Below, piece by piece: positions 25,556 to 34,567 of a DNA stretch of 64,000 nt. Source of the DNA: Mesorhizobium sp. GTDB taxonomy: Bacteria > Pseudomonadota > Alphaproteobacteria > Rhizobiales > Rhizobiaceae. The stretch covers positions 1 through 64,000 of the forward strand of contig SAQL01000007.1 of assembly GCA_004020645.1 (NCBI GenBank), given 5' to 3'. Numbering within the stretch: position 1 is the stretch's first letter; the number at the start of each line of letters is the position of its first letter. The translations under genes were made by a program, and so were the position numbers. Below the pieces are notes generated by a model that was given only the letters and a program-made list of their open reading frames with translations, ran no database searches and was not told where the DNA came from.

Positions 25556-26278
25556 TCAGGTCGTCTCCTTGACTCTTGCCGAAAGAAAATCGGGCAGGTC
25601 GGCAACCGAGTCCAGAATGACGTCGGCGATCTGCGACAGCGATTCCCGCGTGCCGGTGCCGGAGAGCACGCCGATCGCCAGACCGCAGCCGCCGGCCCGC
25701 GCCATCTCCAGATCGTGGCGATTGTCGCCGACCATGGCGATCGCGGCCGGCCTCAGCCCGGTCAGGTCCGAGAAGGCGAGGATCGTATCGGGCGCCGGTT
25801 TCGGATTGGCCACCGCGTCATAACCATAGGCGGCGTCGAACAGCTGCGCGACGCCCAGCGTCAGCAATGTCTTTTCCGCGCCAGTGGTCGAATCGTTGGT
25901 GGCGACGCCGAGCCGGTAGGATTTCCTGTGAAGAACGCCAAGCGTCTCGACGATGCCCGGCAACGCCACCGCCATCGCCGAACCCTGCACCGACGTGATC
26001 TCGTTGAAGCGGGCGACGGCAAGCATCTGGTCTTCGTCGGACAGTCGCGGAAACCAAAGCTCGACGACATCCATGTTGGTGCCGGAGGCAAAGATGGAAT
26101 CGGGCTTGAAGCGTTTGGTGGCGAAATCGTAGCCCGCAGCCGCAAGCAGCCTGTCGGCCTTCCAGCGGTCGCCCTCCGACGCATCCATCGCCATGAAATC
26201 GGCAACGCCGAGCCATGTCGCATTGAAGTCGACAAGCGTGCCGTCCTTGTCGAACAATATTCCCTTGATCTCGGCCAA
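25556..26278 (-). CDS. HAD-family phosphatase (phosphoglycolate phosphatase-like)
   Basis: 240 residues if it starts at the TTG at 26276-26278, where GGAG lies 8 bp upstream overlapping the end of pgi; the longer frame runs inside pgi and is not family-like. The HAD motifs are clear: I = FDKDGTLVDF, II = GVATNDST, III/IV = KPAPDTILA and MVGDNRHDLEMA. The cap domain lies between. Substrate not determinable; phosphoglycolate or another sugar phosphate is usual. It follows pgi by 5 bp on the same strand, so it is co-transcribed with it. Confidence 0.88.
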   Translation of the reverse strand: MAEIKGILFDKDGTLVDFNATWLGVADFMAMDASEGDRWKADRLLAAAGYDFATKRFKPDSIFASGTNMDVVELWFPRLSDEDQMLAVARFNEITSVQGSAMAVALPGIVETLGVLHRKSYRLGVATNDSTTGAEKTLLTLGVAQLFDAAYGYDAVANPKPAPDTILAFSDLTGLRPAAIAMVGDNRHDLEMARAGGCGLAIGVLSGTGTRESLSQIADVILDSVADLPDFLSARVKETT

Positions 26279-26283
26279 GCCGC

Positions 26284-27927
26284 TTACTCCGATCCGCGCA
26301 ATCGGTGGATGTGTCCCACCAGTCCCGCGGTCGAAGCGTCCCGCTTTGCGGCATTCTCCTTGCCCTCCACGACAGGCAGCAGGCCGGTCGCCAGTTCCTT
26401 GCCGAGCTCGACGCCCCACTGGTCGAAGGAATTGATGTTGAAGAGCGTGCCTTCGACGAAGACGCGGTGCTCATAGAGCGCGATCAGCCGTCCGAACGTA
26501 TGCGGATCGAGTTGTCTGTAGAGGATCGTCACTGAGGGCCGGTTGCCGGAGAAGACGCGGTGCGGGGCGATCCTGTCGACTTCGGCGGGCGCCATGCCCT
26601 TTGCCAGCATCTGCGCGCGCGCTTCCTCCAGCGTGCGGCCCTTCATGAAGGCCTCCGACTGCGCCAGGCAGTTGGCGAGCAGCAGATCGTGGTGATGCTT
26701 GAGATCCGGCTCATGGCCGATCGCCGCGGCGAGGAATTCGACTGGAATGAAATCGGTGCCCTGGTGGAGCAGCTGAAAGAAGGCGTGCTGGCCATTGGTG
26801 CCGGGCTCGCCCCAGACCAGCGGGCCGGTCGGCGTGGTCACAGTGCCGCCGTCGAGGGTTACGCTCTTCCCGTTCGATTCCATGTCGAGCTGCTGCAGAT
26901 AGGCCGGCAGCCTGGACAGGCGCTGATCATAGGGAATGACGGCGCGGGCGGGGTATTGGCAGATCACCCGATGCCACCAGCCGATCAGCCCCATCAGCGC
27001 CGGCAGGTTCGTGGCCAGCGGCGCCGTCTGGAAATGTTCGTCCATCGCGTGCGCGCCATCGAGAAAGGCGCGAAAATTCTTCGGGCCGACGGCGATCATC
27101 ACCGGCAGGCCGATCGCGCCCCACACCGAATAGCGTCCGCCGACCCAGTCCCAGAAGCCGAAGACGCGATCGGACGCGATGCCGAAATTGGCCACCAGGT
27201 CCAGCGCCGTTGAGACGGCGGCAAAATGCTTGCCGACCGCTTCCTTGCCCAGCGCCTTCTGCACCCATTCGCGCGCCGTCTCGGCATTGGTCATCGTCTC
27301 GATGGTGGTGAAGGTCTTCGAGGCGACGATGAACAGCGTGGTTTCGGCGGAAAGGCCCTTCAGCGTGTCGTGGATATGGGCGCCGTCGATGTTGGACACG
27401 TAATGCGTGCGCGGCCCGTCGTGATAGGGCGCCAGCGCCAGCGTCGCCATGGCCGGGCCAAGATCGGACCCGCCGATGCCGATGTTGACGATGTCGGTGA
27501 TCTTCTTGCCGGTGGCGCCGGCGGCCTTGCCGGAGCGAACGGCATCGGCGAAGGCGCCCATCGCATCGAGCACGGCGACAACCTCCGCCTTCACGTCCTG
27601 GCCGTCGAGCACGATGCCCTTGCCGTTCAGGTTGCGCAGAGCGGTGTGCAGCACGGCGCGGCCTTCGGTGACGTTGATCCTCTTGCCAGAGAACATCGCG
27701 GCGCGCCGGCCTTCGAGATCGGCGGCTCCCGCCAGCTGCTCCAGCAGATCCATCGTCTGCGCATCGACCGCGCATTTCGACCAGTCGAGCAGCAGGTCGC
27801 CGTCGGTGGCGGAGAATTTTTCGAAGCGCTGCGGATCGGCGGCGAAAGCCTCGCGCATGCTGCCCGATTTGGCCGCACGGTGATCGCGCAGGGCGTCGAG
27901 CTGTTTTTGAAAGGACGATTGATCCAC
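26284..27927 (-). CDS. pgi: glucose-6-phosphate isomerase
   Basis: 547 residues starting at GTG 27925-27927 (GGAG 7 bp upstream). Interconverts glucose-6-phosphate and fructose-6-phosphate in the cytoplasm. Signature motifs: [61 protein letters not shown] and the C-terminal [13 protein letters not shown] with active-site lysine. Full length for the bacterial type. Confidence 0.97.
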   Translation of the reverse strand: MDQSSFQKQLDALRDHRAAKSGSMREAFAADPQRFEKFSATDGDLLLDWSKCAVDAQTMDLLEQLAGAADLEGRRAAMFSGKRINVTEGRAVLHTALRNLNGKGIVLDGQDVKAEVVAVLDAMGAFADAVRSGKAAGATGKKITDIVNIGIGGSDLGPAMATLALAPYHDGPRTHYVSNIDGAHIHDTLKGLSAETTLFIVASKTFTTIETMTNAETAREWVQKALGKEAVGKHFAAVSTALDLVANFGIASDRVFGFWDWVGGRYSVWGAIGLPVMIAVGPKNFRAFLDGAHAMDEHFQTAPLATNLPALMGLIGWWHRVICQYPARAVIPYDQRLSRLPAYLQQLDMESNGKSVTLDGGTVTTPTGPLVWGEPGTNGQHAFFQLLHQGTDFIPVEFLAAAIGHEPDLKHHHDLLLANCLAQSEAFMKGRTLEEARAQMLAKGMAPAEVDRIAPHRVFSGNRPSVTILYRQLDPHTFGRLIALYEHRVFVEGTLFNINSFDQWGVELGKELATGLLPVVEGKENAAKRDASTAGLVGHIHRLRGSE

Positions 27928-28034
27928 TGCCTCACTCCGAGCCTTGAGATGCCAACATAACAGACCGGATGTTTCCGGCGCGTGTCGTCGCGTCCAAACT
28001 ATCTAGCCGAAATCGACTGGTTTCAATGCGCAGC

Positions 28035-28157
28035 GATGACGCACGGCGTCACGCGGGGGATGGCGCGTTGCGTCGCGCCGCGATGACGCGTTGCGTCACG
28101 CGGGGAATGACGACGCTCTGCGTCACGCCGCGATGACGCGTTGCGTCACGCGGGGGA
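28035..28157. repeat. GC-rich hairpin repeat array
   Basis: About five imperfect copies (28035, 28060, 28082, 28107 and 28132) of GATGACGCGTTGCGTCACGC, each internally palindromic (TGACGC-GTT-GCGTCA), spaced about 22-26 bp. Copies at 28082-28101 and 28132-28151 are perfect. Lies in the 349-bp gap between pgi (minus) and the MocR gene (plus). Could form nested hairpins or be protein-binding sites. Not CRISPR: the units are palindromic, near contiguous and have no unique spacers. Confidence 0.7.
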
Positions 28158-28228
28158 AGGATCACTGGCGTAAATCCCAGTGATCAGAAAAATTGATTGG
28201 CGCAACAGCTTGTGCCACCGGTACATTC

Positions 28229-28243
28229 GACTGGTCCAGCCAA
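28229..28243. promoter_or_regulatory. candidate MocR operator half-site
   Basis: CTGGTCCAGCC at 28231-28241, 36 bp upstream of the MocR start, shares TGGTCCA with the reverse complement of the tandem repeat at 29899-29930 upstream of the methyltransferase gene. This would fit autoregulation, but the shared core is only 7 bp. Confidence 0.3.
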
Positions 28244-28276
28244 GTGAAAAAAGCTGGCCATCGAGGAACCTCTTCC

Positions 28277-29770
28277 ATGCCACAGCGAAACGACACGGCC
28301 ATATGGTCCGGCCTGTTCCGGATTTCGGCGGAATCCGGCCAGACCCTGCAGGCGCAGATCCGTCAAGCGATCGTCGCCGCCATCCTCGACCGGCAAATCG
28401 CCGCCTCGATGCCGCTTCCGTCCTGCCGGATCCTGGCCGAGAAACTCGGCGTGGCGCGCGGCACCGTGGTGCTGGCCTTCCAGCAGCTCGTCGACCAGGG
28501 TTTCCTGGTGGCGCGCGAACGGCGCGGCCATTTCGTCAATCCCGACGTGCTGGCGACGCCGGCCAAACCGCATCAGAAGGCGCCCGACCAGGCCAACGAG
28601 ATCGACTGGAAGGCGCGTCGGCAGATCGCGGCCAGTGACATGCCGCCGCCGGCCAAGCACGACAACTGGATCAAGTCGTCCTACCCCTTTGTCTATGGCC
28701 AGTTCGATCCGGCGCTGTTCCCGACCGCCGAGTGGCGCGAGTGCAACCGCATGGCGCTCGCCGTGCTTGAGATCCGCAACTGGGCGTCCGACATGGTCGA
28801 CCGCGACGATCCGCTCTTGATCGAGCAGATCCAGGCGCGGCTGTTGCCGCGGCGCGGCATTTTCGCCAATCCCGATGAGATCATCGTCACGCTCGGCGCG
28901 CAGAACGCGCTCTACATGCTGGCGACGCTGCTGATGACCAAGGGCTCCAAGGTGGCAATGGAAGACCCCGGCTATCCCGACGCACGCTCGATCTTCCGGC
29001 TGGCGGGTGCCGAGGTCGCACCGGTTCCGGTCGACCATTCCGGCATTGTAACCGCTTCTATTCCCAACGATTCCGGCTTCGTCTTTGTGACGCCCAGCCA
29101 CCATTGCCCGACCATGGTGCCGCTGTCGGCGGAGCGCCGGCAGGATTTGCTGGCGCGGGCCAATCGCCACAACCAGATCATCATCGAGGACGGCTATGAC
29201 AGCCAGCTTCTGGACGAGGCGCCGCAGCAGGCACTGAAGAGCCTCGACCGTTCCGGCCGCGTCATCTATGTCGGCTCGATGTCGAAGACGCTGGCTCCGG
29301 GTCTGCGGCTCGGCTACATCGTCGCCTCGGCCGGGCTGATCTCCGAGCTTCGCGCGCTGCGCCGCTTCATGCTGCGTCATCCGCCGGCCAACAACCAGCG
29401 CGCGGTCGCGCTGTTCCTGTCGCTTGGCCATCACGAGGCGCTGGTGCGGCGGCTGTCGAGCGCCTTCGACGAACGGCGCAAGCGTCTGATCCATGCGATT
29501 TCCGCCTTCCTGCCTGAGTGGCGCTCGACCGATTCAGCCGGTGGCGCGTCGCTCTGGCTCGAAGGGCCGCGCGGCACCGATTCGCGCGGGCTAGCCGATG
29601 CCGCCGCCTCGCGCAGCGTCATCATCGAGCCCGGCGACCGCTTCTTCGACCGCACCGAAAAGCCGTCACGCTTCATGCGGCTGGGCATCTCCTCGATCGC
29701 GCTGCAGCACATCGAGCCCGGCATCCGAGAACTGGCGACGGCGGCCGGGCGCAGACCAGCGGCGGCTTGA
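28277..29770 (+). CDS. MocR/PdxR-family regulator
   Basis: 497 residues from the ATG at 28277. N-terminal GntR winged helix (about 20-90, including LPSCRILAEKLGVARGTVVLAFQQLVDQGFLVARERRG) joined to a fold-type I aminotransferase-like domain (about 120-490). The PLP-binding lysine sits in SMSKTLAPGLRLG, and IIEDGYDSQL carries the PLP-pyridine aspartate. Family members sense PLP or an amine/amino-acid-derived aldimine. It is the gene just before the MttB-family gene, on the same strand with a 196-bp gap, so it probably regulates it. Confidence 0.93.
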   Translation: MPQRNDTAIWSGLFRISAESGQTLQAQIRQAIVAAILDRQIAASMPLPSCRILAEKLGVARGTVVLAFQQLVDQGFLVARERRGHFVNPDVLATPAKPHQKAPDQANEIDWKARRQIAASDMPPPAKHDNWIKSSYPFVYGQFDPALFPTAEWRECNRMALAVLEIRNWASDMVDRDDPLLIEQIQARLLPRRGIFANPDEIIVTLGAQNALYMLATLLMTKGSKVAMEDPGYPDARSIFRLAGAEVAPVPVDHSGIVTASIPNDSGFVFVTPSHHCPTMVPLSAERRQDLLARANRHNQIIIEDGYDSQLLDEAPQQALKSLDRSGRVIYVGSMSKTLAPGLRLGYIVASAGLISELRALRRFMLRHPPANNQRAVALFLSLGHHEALVRRLSSAFDERRKRLIHAISAFLPEWRSTDSAGGASLWLEGPRGTDSRGLADAAASRSVIIEPGDRFFDRTEKPSRFMRLGISSIALQHIEPGIRELATAAGRRPAAA

Positions 29771-29898
29771 TGCCTCGTCCGGGCCGGGACCGGCCACCGT
29801 TCTTTAGCGCTCTGGCATATGCGACGGGACCGTCTGGCTCATAGGCTGTGCCAACGCCGACGGCATAGTTCGAAGCATAAGGGGACGAAGCGGGCCGA

Positions 29899-29930
29899 TG
29901 GTGGACCAACCACCTGGTGGACCAACCACC
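29899..29930. promoter_or_regulatory. perfect 16-bp tandem repeat before the mttB-like gene
   Basis: Two exact back-to-back copies of TGGTGGACCAACCACC (29899-29914, 29915-29930), each also an inverted repeat GGTGG / CCACC. Ends 36 bp before the start codon at 29967. Direct-repeat operators are known for MocR proteins such as GabR, so this is a good candidate binding site for the regulator encoded upstream. Confidence 0.5.
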
Positions 29931-29966
29931 GCCGCCCGCTTCGCAGCTAAAGGTGGAGTGCCTCCC

Positions 29967-31556
29967 ATGTCAGTGGCTGTTGAGAAGCCGGATACGCCCT
30001 CGGACCAACGTTCGCGGCGTTCCGGCGGGCGCGAAGCGCGTCGCGCCATGCGGGCGGCGCCACTTGCCGACGATATCAAGCCGGTGCGCGCCGGCCTCGA
30101 AGGCGGAAGCTACGGGCCGCTCAGCGAAAATGACCGCGAGCGCATTCACGAAGCGGTGCTGACGCTGCTTGAAACGGTCGGCTTCGCCAACGCCATCCCA
30201 TCCTGCATCGAGGTGCTGACCGAGGCCGGCGCCACCCTCAGCGAGGATGGCCGCATCCGTTTTCCGCGCGCGCTCGTCCTCGATACCATCAAGAAGGCCG
30301 CGCGCCGTTTCACCCTGCACGGCCAGGATCCCAAGCACGACATGCTGATCCAGGGCAAGCGCGTGCATTACGGCACGGCGGGCGCCGCGGTGCATCTGGT
30401 CGACGTCGAGAAGCGCTGTTATCGCGAGTCGCTGCTGCAGGACATCTATGACGCCGCCCGCATCGTCGAAGGGCTCGACAACATCCATTTCTTCCAGCGG
30501 CCGATGGTGCCGCGCGACATTCCCGATCCGCTCGATATGGATTTCAACACGCTTTACGCCTGCGTGATGGGCACGTCGAAGCATGTCGGCACTTCCTTCA
30601 CGGTACGCGAGAACGTCAAGCCGGCACTCGACATGCTCTATGCGATTGCCGGCGGCGAAGAGAATTTTCGCGCGCGGCCTTTCGTCTCCAATTCGAACTG
30701 TTTTGTCGTGCCGCCGATGAAATTCGCCGAGGACGCCTGCGGCGTGCTCGAGGCCTGCGTCGAAGGCGGCATTCCAATCCTATTGCTGTCGGCCGGCCAG
30801 GCGGGCGCCACGGCGCCGGCGGCGATTGCCGGTGCGGTGGTGCAAGCGGTGGCCGAGGTGCTCGCCGGCCTCGTCTACGTCAACGCCATCAAACCCGGGC
30901 ATCCGGCGATCTTCGGCACCTGGCCGTTCGTCTCGGATCTCAGGACCGGCGCCATGTCCGGCGGCTCGGCCGAGCAAGCGGTGCTGACCGCTGCCTGCGC
31001 CCAGATGGCGCAGTTCTACGACCTGCCGGGCGGTTCGGCCGCCGGCATGACGGATTCGAAACTGCCCGACATTCAGTCCGGTTACGAAAAGGGTATCACC
31101 GATGTGATGGCCGGCCTTGCCGGCCTCAACCTTGTCTACGAATCGGCCGGCATGCATGCCTCGCTGCTCGGCTTCTGCCTGGAAAGCCTGATCATCGACA
31201 ATGACATGCTCGGCCATTGCCTGCGCTGCGTGCGCGGCATCGAGGTAACCGATGAGTCGCTGTCAATAGACACCATCGCTGACGTTTGCCTGAAGGGCCC
31301 GGGTCACTATCTCGGCAACGAGCAGACGCTGCGGCTGATGCAGACGGAATATTTCTATCCGGCGGTCGGCGACCGCTTTTCGCCGAAGGAGTGGAACGAG
31401 AAAGGCAGGCCCGACATCTTGCAGCGGGCGATCATCGAGAAGAAACGCATCCTCGCCGAGCGCTTCCCGCGCCATGTACCGAAACCGGTCGACGACAAGT
31501 TGCGCGCCCGCTTCGGCAATCTTATCCATCTGCCGCGCAGCGGCATGGGCGGCTGA
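29967..31556 (+). CDS. MttB-family (non-pyrrolysine) methylamine methyltransferase
   Basis: 529 residues from the ATG at 29967 (GGAG 8 bp upstream; the frame extends to 29898 but that covers the tandem repeat). Trimethylamine methyltransferase superfamily: LSENDRERIHEAVLTLLETVGF, FTLHGQDPKHDMLIQGKRVHYGT, GLDNIHFFQRPMVPRDIPDP, GGIPILLLSAGQAGATAPA, GAMSGGSAEQAVLTAAC and the C-terminal DVCLKGPGHYLGNEQTLRLM. The frame is continuous, so there is no in-frame amber codon and no pyrrolysine. Non-Pyl members act on glycine betaine, proline betaine, carnitine or related quaternary amines and normally need a corrinoid partner, which is absent here. Confidence 0.88.
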   Translation: MSVAVEKPDTPSDQRSRRSGGREARRAMRAAPLADDIKPVRAGLEGGSYGPLSENDRERIHEAVLTLLETVGFANAIPSCIEVLTEAGATLSEDGRIRFPRALVLDTIKKAARRFTLHGQDPKHDMLIQGKRVHYGTAGAAVHLVDVEKRCYRESLLQDIYDAARIVEGLDNIHFFQRPMVPRDIPDPLDMDFNTLYACVMGTSKHVGTSFTVRENVKPALDMLYAIAGGEENFRARPFVSNSNCFVVPPMKFAEDACGVLEACVEGGIPILLLSAGQAGATAPAAIAGAVVQAVAEVLAGLVYVNAIKPGHPAIFGTWPFVSDLRTGAMSGGSAEQAVLTAACAQMAQFYDLPGGSAAGMTDSKLPDIQSGYEKGITDVMAGLAGLNLVYESAGMHASLLGFCLESLIIDNDMLGHCLRCVRGIEVTDESLSIDTIADVCLKGPGHYLGNEQTLRLMQTEYFYPAVGDRFSPKEWNEKGRPDILQRAIIEKKRILAERFPRHVPKPVDDKLRARFGNLIHLPRSGMGG

Positions 31557-31579
31557 GGACGCTTCTCGTCAAAAAACGG

Positions 31580-31978
31580 TCAGTCGACGCCCAACCCGTA
31601 GCGCTCGACGACCTCGCCATCGATCAGCTTGGCATGCAGCGTCATCAGTATGATTTGCGCATCGAAGCTGTCGCCGGCCTCAAGCGCCGCCTCGAGCCGG
31701 CGCTCCGCATCCAGCCTATGTTGAAGGCCGTTGGATTGCTCGAATGCTTCCGGCCCGGCAATACAATAGCCAAGCAGCTGCGCCACCGGTGGATAGGCTT
31801 GTGGTGGCGGCTCGTCGGGCCAGTGATCCTTCATCAGATTGACGATGGTGAGCTTTGCTCCTTCCGGCACAAGGGCGGGATGAAGGTCGACGCCGCGTAA
31901 CGCGGCGTCGAGTTGCCTGAGGTCGCCTGAACGGCCGAACATTCCGAGGAAGCCTAGGGAGGAGCGCCGTTTCGCCAT
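31580..31978 (-). CDS. conserved hypothetical protein
   Basis: 132 residues, ATG at 31976-31978 with AGGAA upstream. Soluble, with an N-terminal basic stretch (MAKRRSSLGFLGMFGR), a Pro-rich middle (WPDEPPPQAYPPVAQLLGYC) and a helical C-terminal half (ERRLEAALEAGDSFDAQIILMTLHAKLI). Convergent with the mttB-like gene 23 bp away. I recognise no function. Confidence 0.6.
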   Translation of the reverse strand: MAKRRSSLGFLGMFGRSGDLRQLDAALRGVDLHPALVPEGAKLTIVNLMKDHWPDEPPPQAYPPVAQLLGYCIAGPEAFEQSNGLQHRLDAERRLEAALEAGDSFDAQIILMTLHAKLIDGEVVERYGLGVD

Positions 31979-32027
31979 GATGTTCCTATCCGAATGCCGA
32001 AACCGCAGCGAAGCGCCGGCCGCACGC

Positions 32028-32078
32028 AGCCACCTAAAGCGCGTCGCGTTTGACCGGCCGCACGCGCTTTAGGTGGCT
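32028..32078. repeat. perfect 17-bp inverted repeat
   Basis: AGCCACCTAAAGCGCGT (32028-32044) and its exact complement (32062-32078) around a 17-nt loop. CTAAAGCGCG-type palindromes are frequent intergenic elements in rhizobial genomes and can act as mRNA stabilisers or terminators; this copy follows the chrA stop. Confidence 0.75.
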
Positions 32079-32083
32079 GTTTT

Positions 32084-32133
32084 ATGCATGTCGTTTATCG
32101 CAAAACCGCTGCACACTTTTGCGCTACATGCAT
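32084..32133. repeat. nested rhizobial intergenic palindrome
   Basis: Outer arms ATGCATGT / ACATGCAT (32084-32091 and 32126-32133) enclose inner arms CGCAAAA / TTTTGCG (32099-32105 and 32117-32123) around CCGCTGCACAC. The last base belongs to the stop codon of chrA. This sequence type is a well-spread intergenic repeat in Rhizobiales. Confidence 0.7.
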
Positions 32134-33560
32134 TAACCACTCGCTGCCAGCAACAAAACGCCAGCGAGGGCCGATCCCGCAAGCGTCGGCAGCATGCCGA
32201 TCTTCAGCTTCAGGATAGCGATCATGGCAGCACACGACAGCAGCGCCGCACCCCAGTCGATCGATGAAAACACCGGCACGTCCATCCCAAGACCGACGTT
32301 GCGCACCTCGCCGAAAATGACGTGCAAGCCGAACCATAGAGCGAGATTCATGATGACGCCGACGACAGCGGCGGTGATCGCGCCCAACGCCGCCGACAGT
32401 GCCTTGTTGCCGCGCAGGGCTTCGATGTAGGGCGCGCCGAGGAATATCCAGAAGAAGCAAGGGGTGAACGTGGCCCACAGCGTGAGCATCGCCCCAAGCG
32501 ATCCGGCAAGCAGCGGGCTCAACGATCCGGATTGGCGAAACGCGGCAAGAAAGCCGACGAACTGCAGGACCAATATGAGCGGGCCGGGCGTTGTTTCGGC
32601 AAGTCCGAGGCCATCGACCATTTCACCGGGTGCGAGCCAGCCGAAGGACTCGACCGCTGCCTGCGCGACATAGGCGAGGACTGCGTAGGCGCCGCCGAAG
32701 GTGACGACCGCCATGACGCTGAAGAACCCACCAATCTGCGTCCACACACTAGCAGACCCGGTAAAAGCCCAGATCAGAAGCATCGGCCCGAGCCAGATCG
32801 GCAGCCAGATCGCAATGATGCGCGGCGCATGCCACCGCGTCGGCCTGGTGTGGGCCAGTTCGCCGCGCTCGAACATCAGGTCGACCGCGCCCTTGATGTC
32901 GGGAACCGCGTCTTTGCCGTGCGCCGCGCCGGAAAAAAGCGCCGGCGCAATACGGTTTCCGATCCAGCCCGTCAGGCCAGCAAGCAGGATGATGAGCGGA
33001 AACGGCAGGTTCAATGCATAGATGGCAATAAAGGCGGCGAGCGCGATCGAAACCATGACCCGGTTCTTCAGGGCGCGTCGCCCGATCCGGATCATCGCCT
33101 CGATCACGATGGCGAGCACGGCCGCTTTCACCCCGAAAAACAGCGCCTCGACGAGGGGAGCGTCGCCATACAGCGCATAGAGGATGCTCAACGTGAGCAT
33201 CACAAGCGCGCCCGGCGCGACGAACAGGACACCGGCGACCAGGCCGCCGATCGTCCGGTGCAGCAGCCAGCCGATATAGACGGCGAGTTGCTGGGCTTCA
33301 GGGCCGGGCAGCAGCATGCAGTAGTTCAACGCATGCAGGAAACGTTGCTCGCCGATCCAACGCCGTTCCTCGACCAATTCCCTGTGCATGAGCGCGATCT
33401 GGCCGGCCGGCCCGCCGAAGCTGAGCAGGCCGATTTTCGCCCAGAGTTTTACGCCTTCACGGAAAGATGGCGCAGCCGGCGCTTCGACGGTCTCGCCCGT
33501 TTTTCCAGAAGCCCCCGTTTTGTCAGAAGCCCCCCTTTCTTCCGAAGCTTGGGCGCTCAT
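32133..33560 (-). CDS. chrA: chromate efflux transporter ChrA
   Basis: 475 residues from the ATG at 33560, which overlaps the chrB-like stop as ATGA. Long-chain CHR protein with two homologous halves (each about 180 residues, 5-6 membrane helices): SFGGPAGQIALMHRELVEE in the first half and TFGGAYAVLAYVAQAAVE in the second, plus LPGPEAQQLAVYIGWLLH and the matching TPGPLILVLQFVGFLAAF. Exports chromate from the cytoplasm. The N-terminal ~35 residues are low-complexity. Confidence 0.93.
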   Translation of the reverse strand: MSAQASEERGASDKTGASGKTGETVEAPAAPSFREGVKLWAKIGLLSFGGPAGQIALMHRELVEERRWIGEQRFLHALNYCMLLPGPEAQQLAVYIGWLLHRTIGGLVAGVLFVAPGALVMLTLSILYALYGDAPLVEALFFGVKAAVLAIVIEAMIRIGRRALKNRVMVSIALAAFIAIYALNLPFPLIILLAGLTGWIGNRIAPALFSGAAHGKDAVPDIKGAVDLMFERGELAHTRPTRWHAPRIIAIWLPIWLGPMLLIWAFTGSASVWTQIGGFFSVMAVVTFGGAYAVLAYVAQAAVESFGWLAPGEMVDGLGLAETTPGPLILVLQFVGFLAAFRQSGSLSPLLAGSLGAMLTLWATFTPCFFWIFLGAPYIEALRGNKALSAALGAITAAVVGVIMNLALWFGLHVIFGEVRNVGLGMDVPVFSSIDWGAALLSCAAMIAILKLKIGMLPTLAGSALAGVLLLAASG

Positions 33561-34375
33561 GATGGCTTGCTCGCGCCTGGCCAGTTGTGCGTCTCCTCGG
33601 TGGCATCGCGGCACCATCGGTAAAACGCATCGTAGACCAGCATGCCTGCCTCCATCTGTTCCAGATCATCGCGAAACATCCGCGACAGGCCAAGCGAGGC
33701 GGCCAGGAATCCGGCCGCCTGCGGAACCAGGTCGAGGCGTGCGGTATCGGCTGCGCGCACGATCATGGCCAGGCGGTCGAGCGCCTCGGATTCGAGCCCG
33801 AACTCTTCGATCATCGTGTCGAAGGTGCAGCGTTCGCCCCGGTGAGTCCAGAACACATTGTCGATGTCGAAGGGCACGGCCTGAAAGCGATCCGCAACGG
33901 CCGACACTTCGGCCGCCTCGACAAAGAGGAAGACCGCGCTCGGATCGATGAAGCGCCTGATCAGCCAGGGGCAGGCGATGCGATCGACCTTCGGGCGGGT
34001 CCGCGTCACCCACACGGTACGGCCCTTTTCATCGCGGGGCGGTATCTTGCCGGCATGGATCAAAGGTCCCTTGGCATCGCGCCAGGCCTCGAACCCGCCT
34101 TCGAGGGATTCGGCACTGACGCCCTCGTGCCGCAGCCATGCGGCCACGCCTTGCGAGAGCTTTTGTCCTCTTTGGCAAACGACCGCCACTCGGCTGCCGG
34201 CGAATTCGGATGCCCAGGTCGAGACGGTTTTGAAATCACGCGGGCTTGAGGCCGGCAGCAGGCGCGGATCGGCGTTGTAGTCCTCTTCGATGCGAACATC
34301 GATGATCGCGGGCCTACCCGGCAGACCAATCAGACGGGAAAGTTGCGATACGGTGATAGCGGTTGTCGACGGCAT
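33557..34375 (-). CDS. chrB: rhodanese-ChrB fusion, chromate resistance
   Basis: 272 residues from the ATG at 34375 with GGAGGTG 7 bp upstream. Residues 1-105 are a rhodanese-like domain (AIIDVRIEEDYNADPRLLPAS, active-site CQRGQKLSQGVAAWLR with Cys present), residues 120-272 a ChrB C-terminal domain (VWVTRTRPKVDRIACPWLIRRFIDP, DNVFWTHRGERCTFDTMIEEFGLE). ChrB proteins regulate or sense chromate; the rhodanese part could handle sulfur or thiol chemistry. Translationally coupled to chrA. Confidence 0.88.
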   Translation of the reverse strand: MPSTTAITVSQLSRLIGLPGRPAIIDVRIEEDYNADPRLLPASSPRDFKTVSTWASEFAGSRVAVVCQRGQKLSQGVAAWLRHEGVSAESLEGGFEAWRDAKGPLIHAGKIPPRDEKGRTVWVTRTRPKVDRIACPWLIRRFIDPSAVFLFVEAAEVSAVADRFQAVPFDIDNVFWTHRGERCTFDTMIEEFGLESEALDRLAMIVRAADTARLDLVPQAAGFLAASLGLSRMFRDDLEQMEAGMLVYDAFYRWCRDATEETHNWPGASKPS

Positions 34376-34567
34376 GGCGTCCACCTCCTTGAAAGAGAAG
34401 CTTGGACGCGAACGTTGGGCTGACGCCTCACGGGGTCGTCGCGATGCACCCCTTGCCATGATCCTGGATTTGTCGCGCCGGCTTGTCAAGCGCCATGCCT
34501 GGAGCAAATGATGCTCTGGCTCCGACGGCCGGCTTGGCGGAGCCAGAACATTTCTGGGAGGGAAATC

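Noticed and set aside
28035..28157. CRISPR array
   Set aside because: Units are palindromic, 22-26 bp apart without unique spacers, and no cas genes are present.
29967..31556. pyrrolysine-containing MttB
   Set aside because: The frame has no internal amber codon and is full length.
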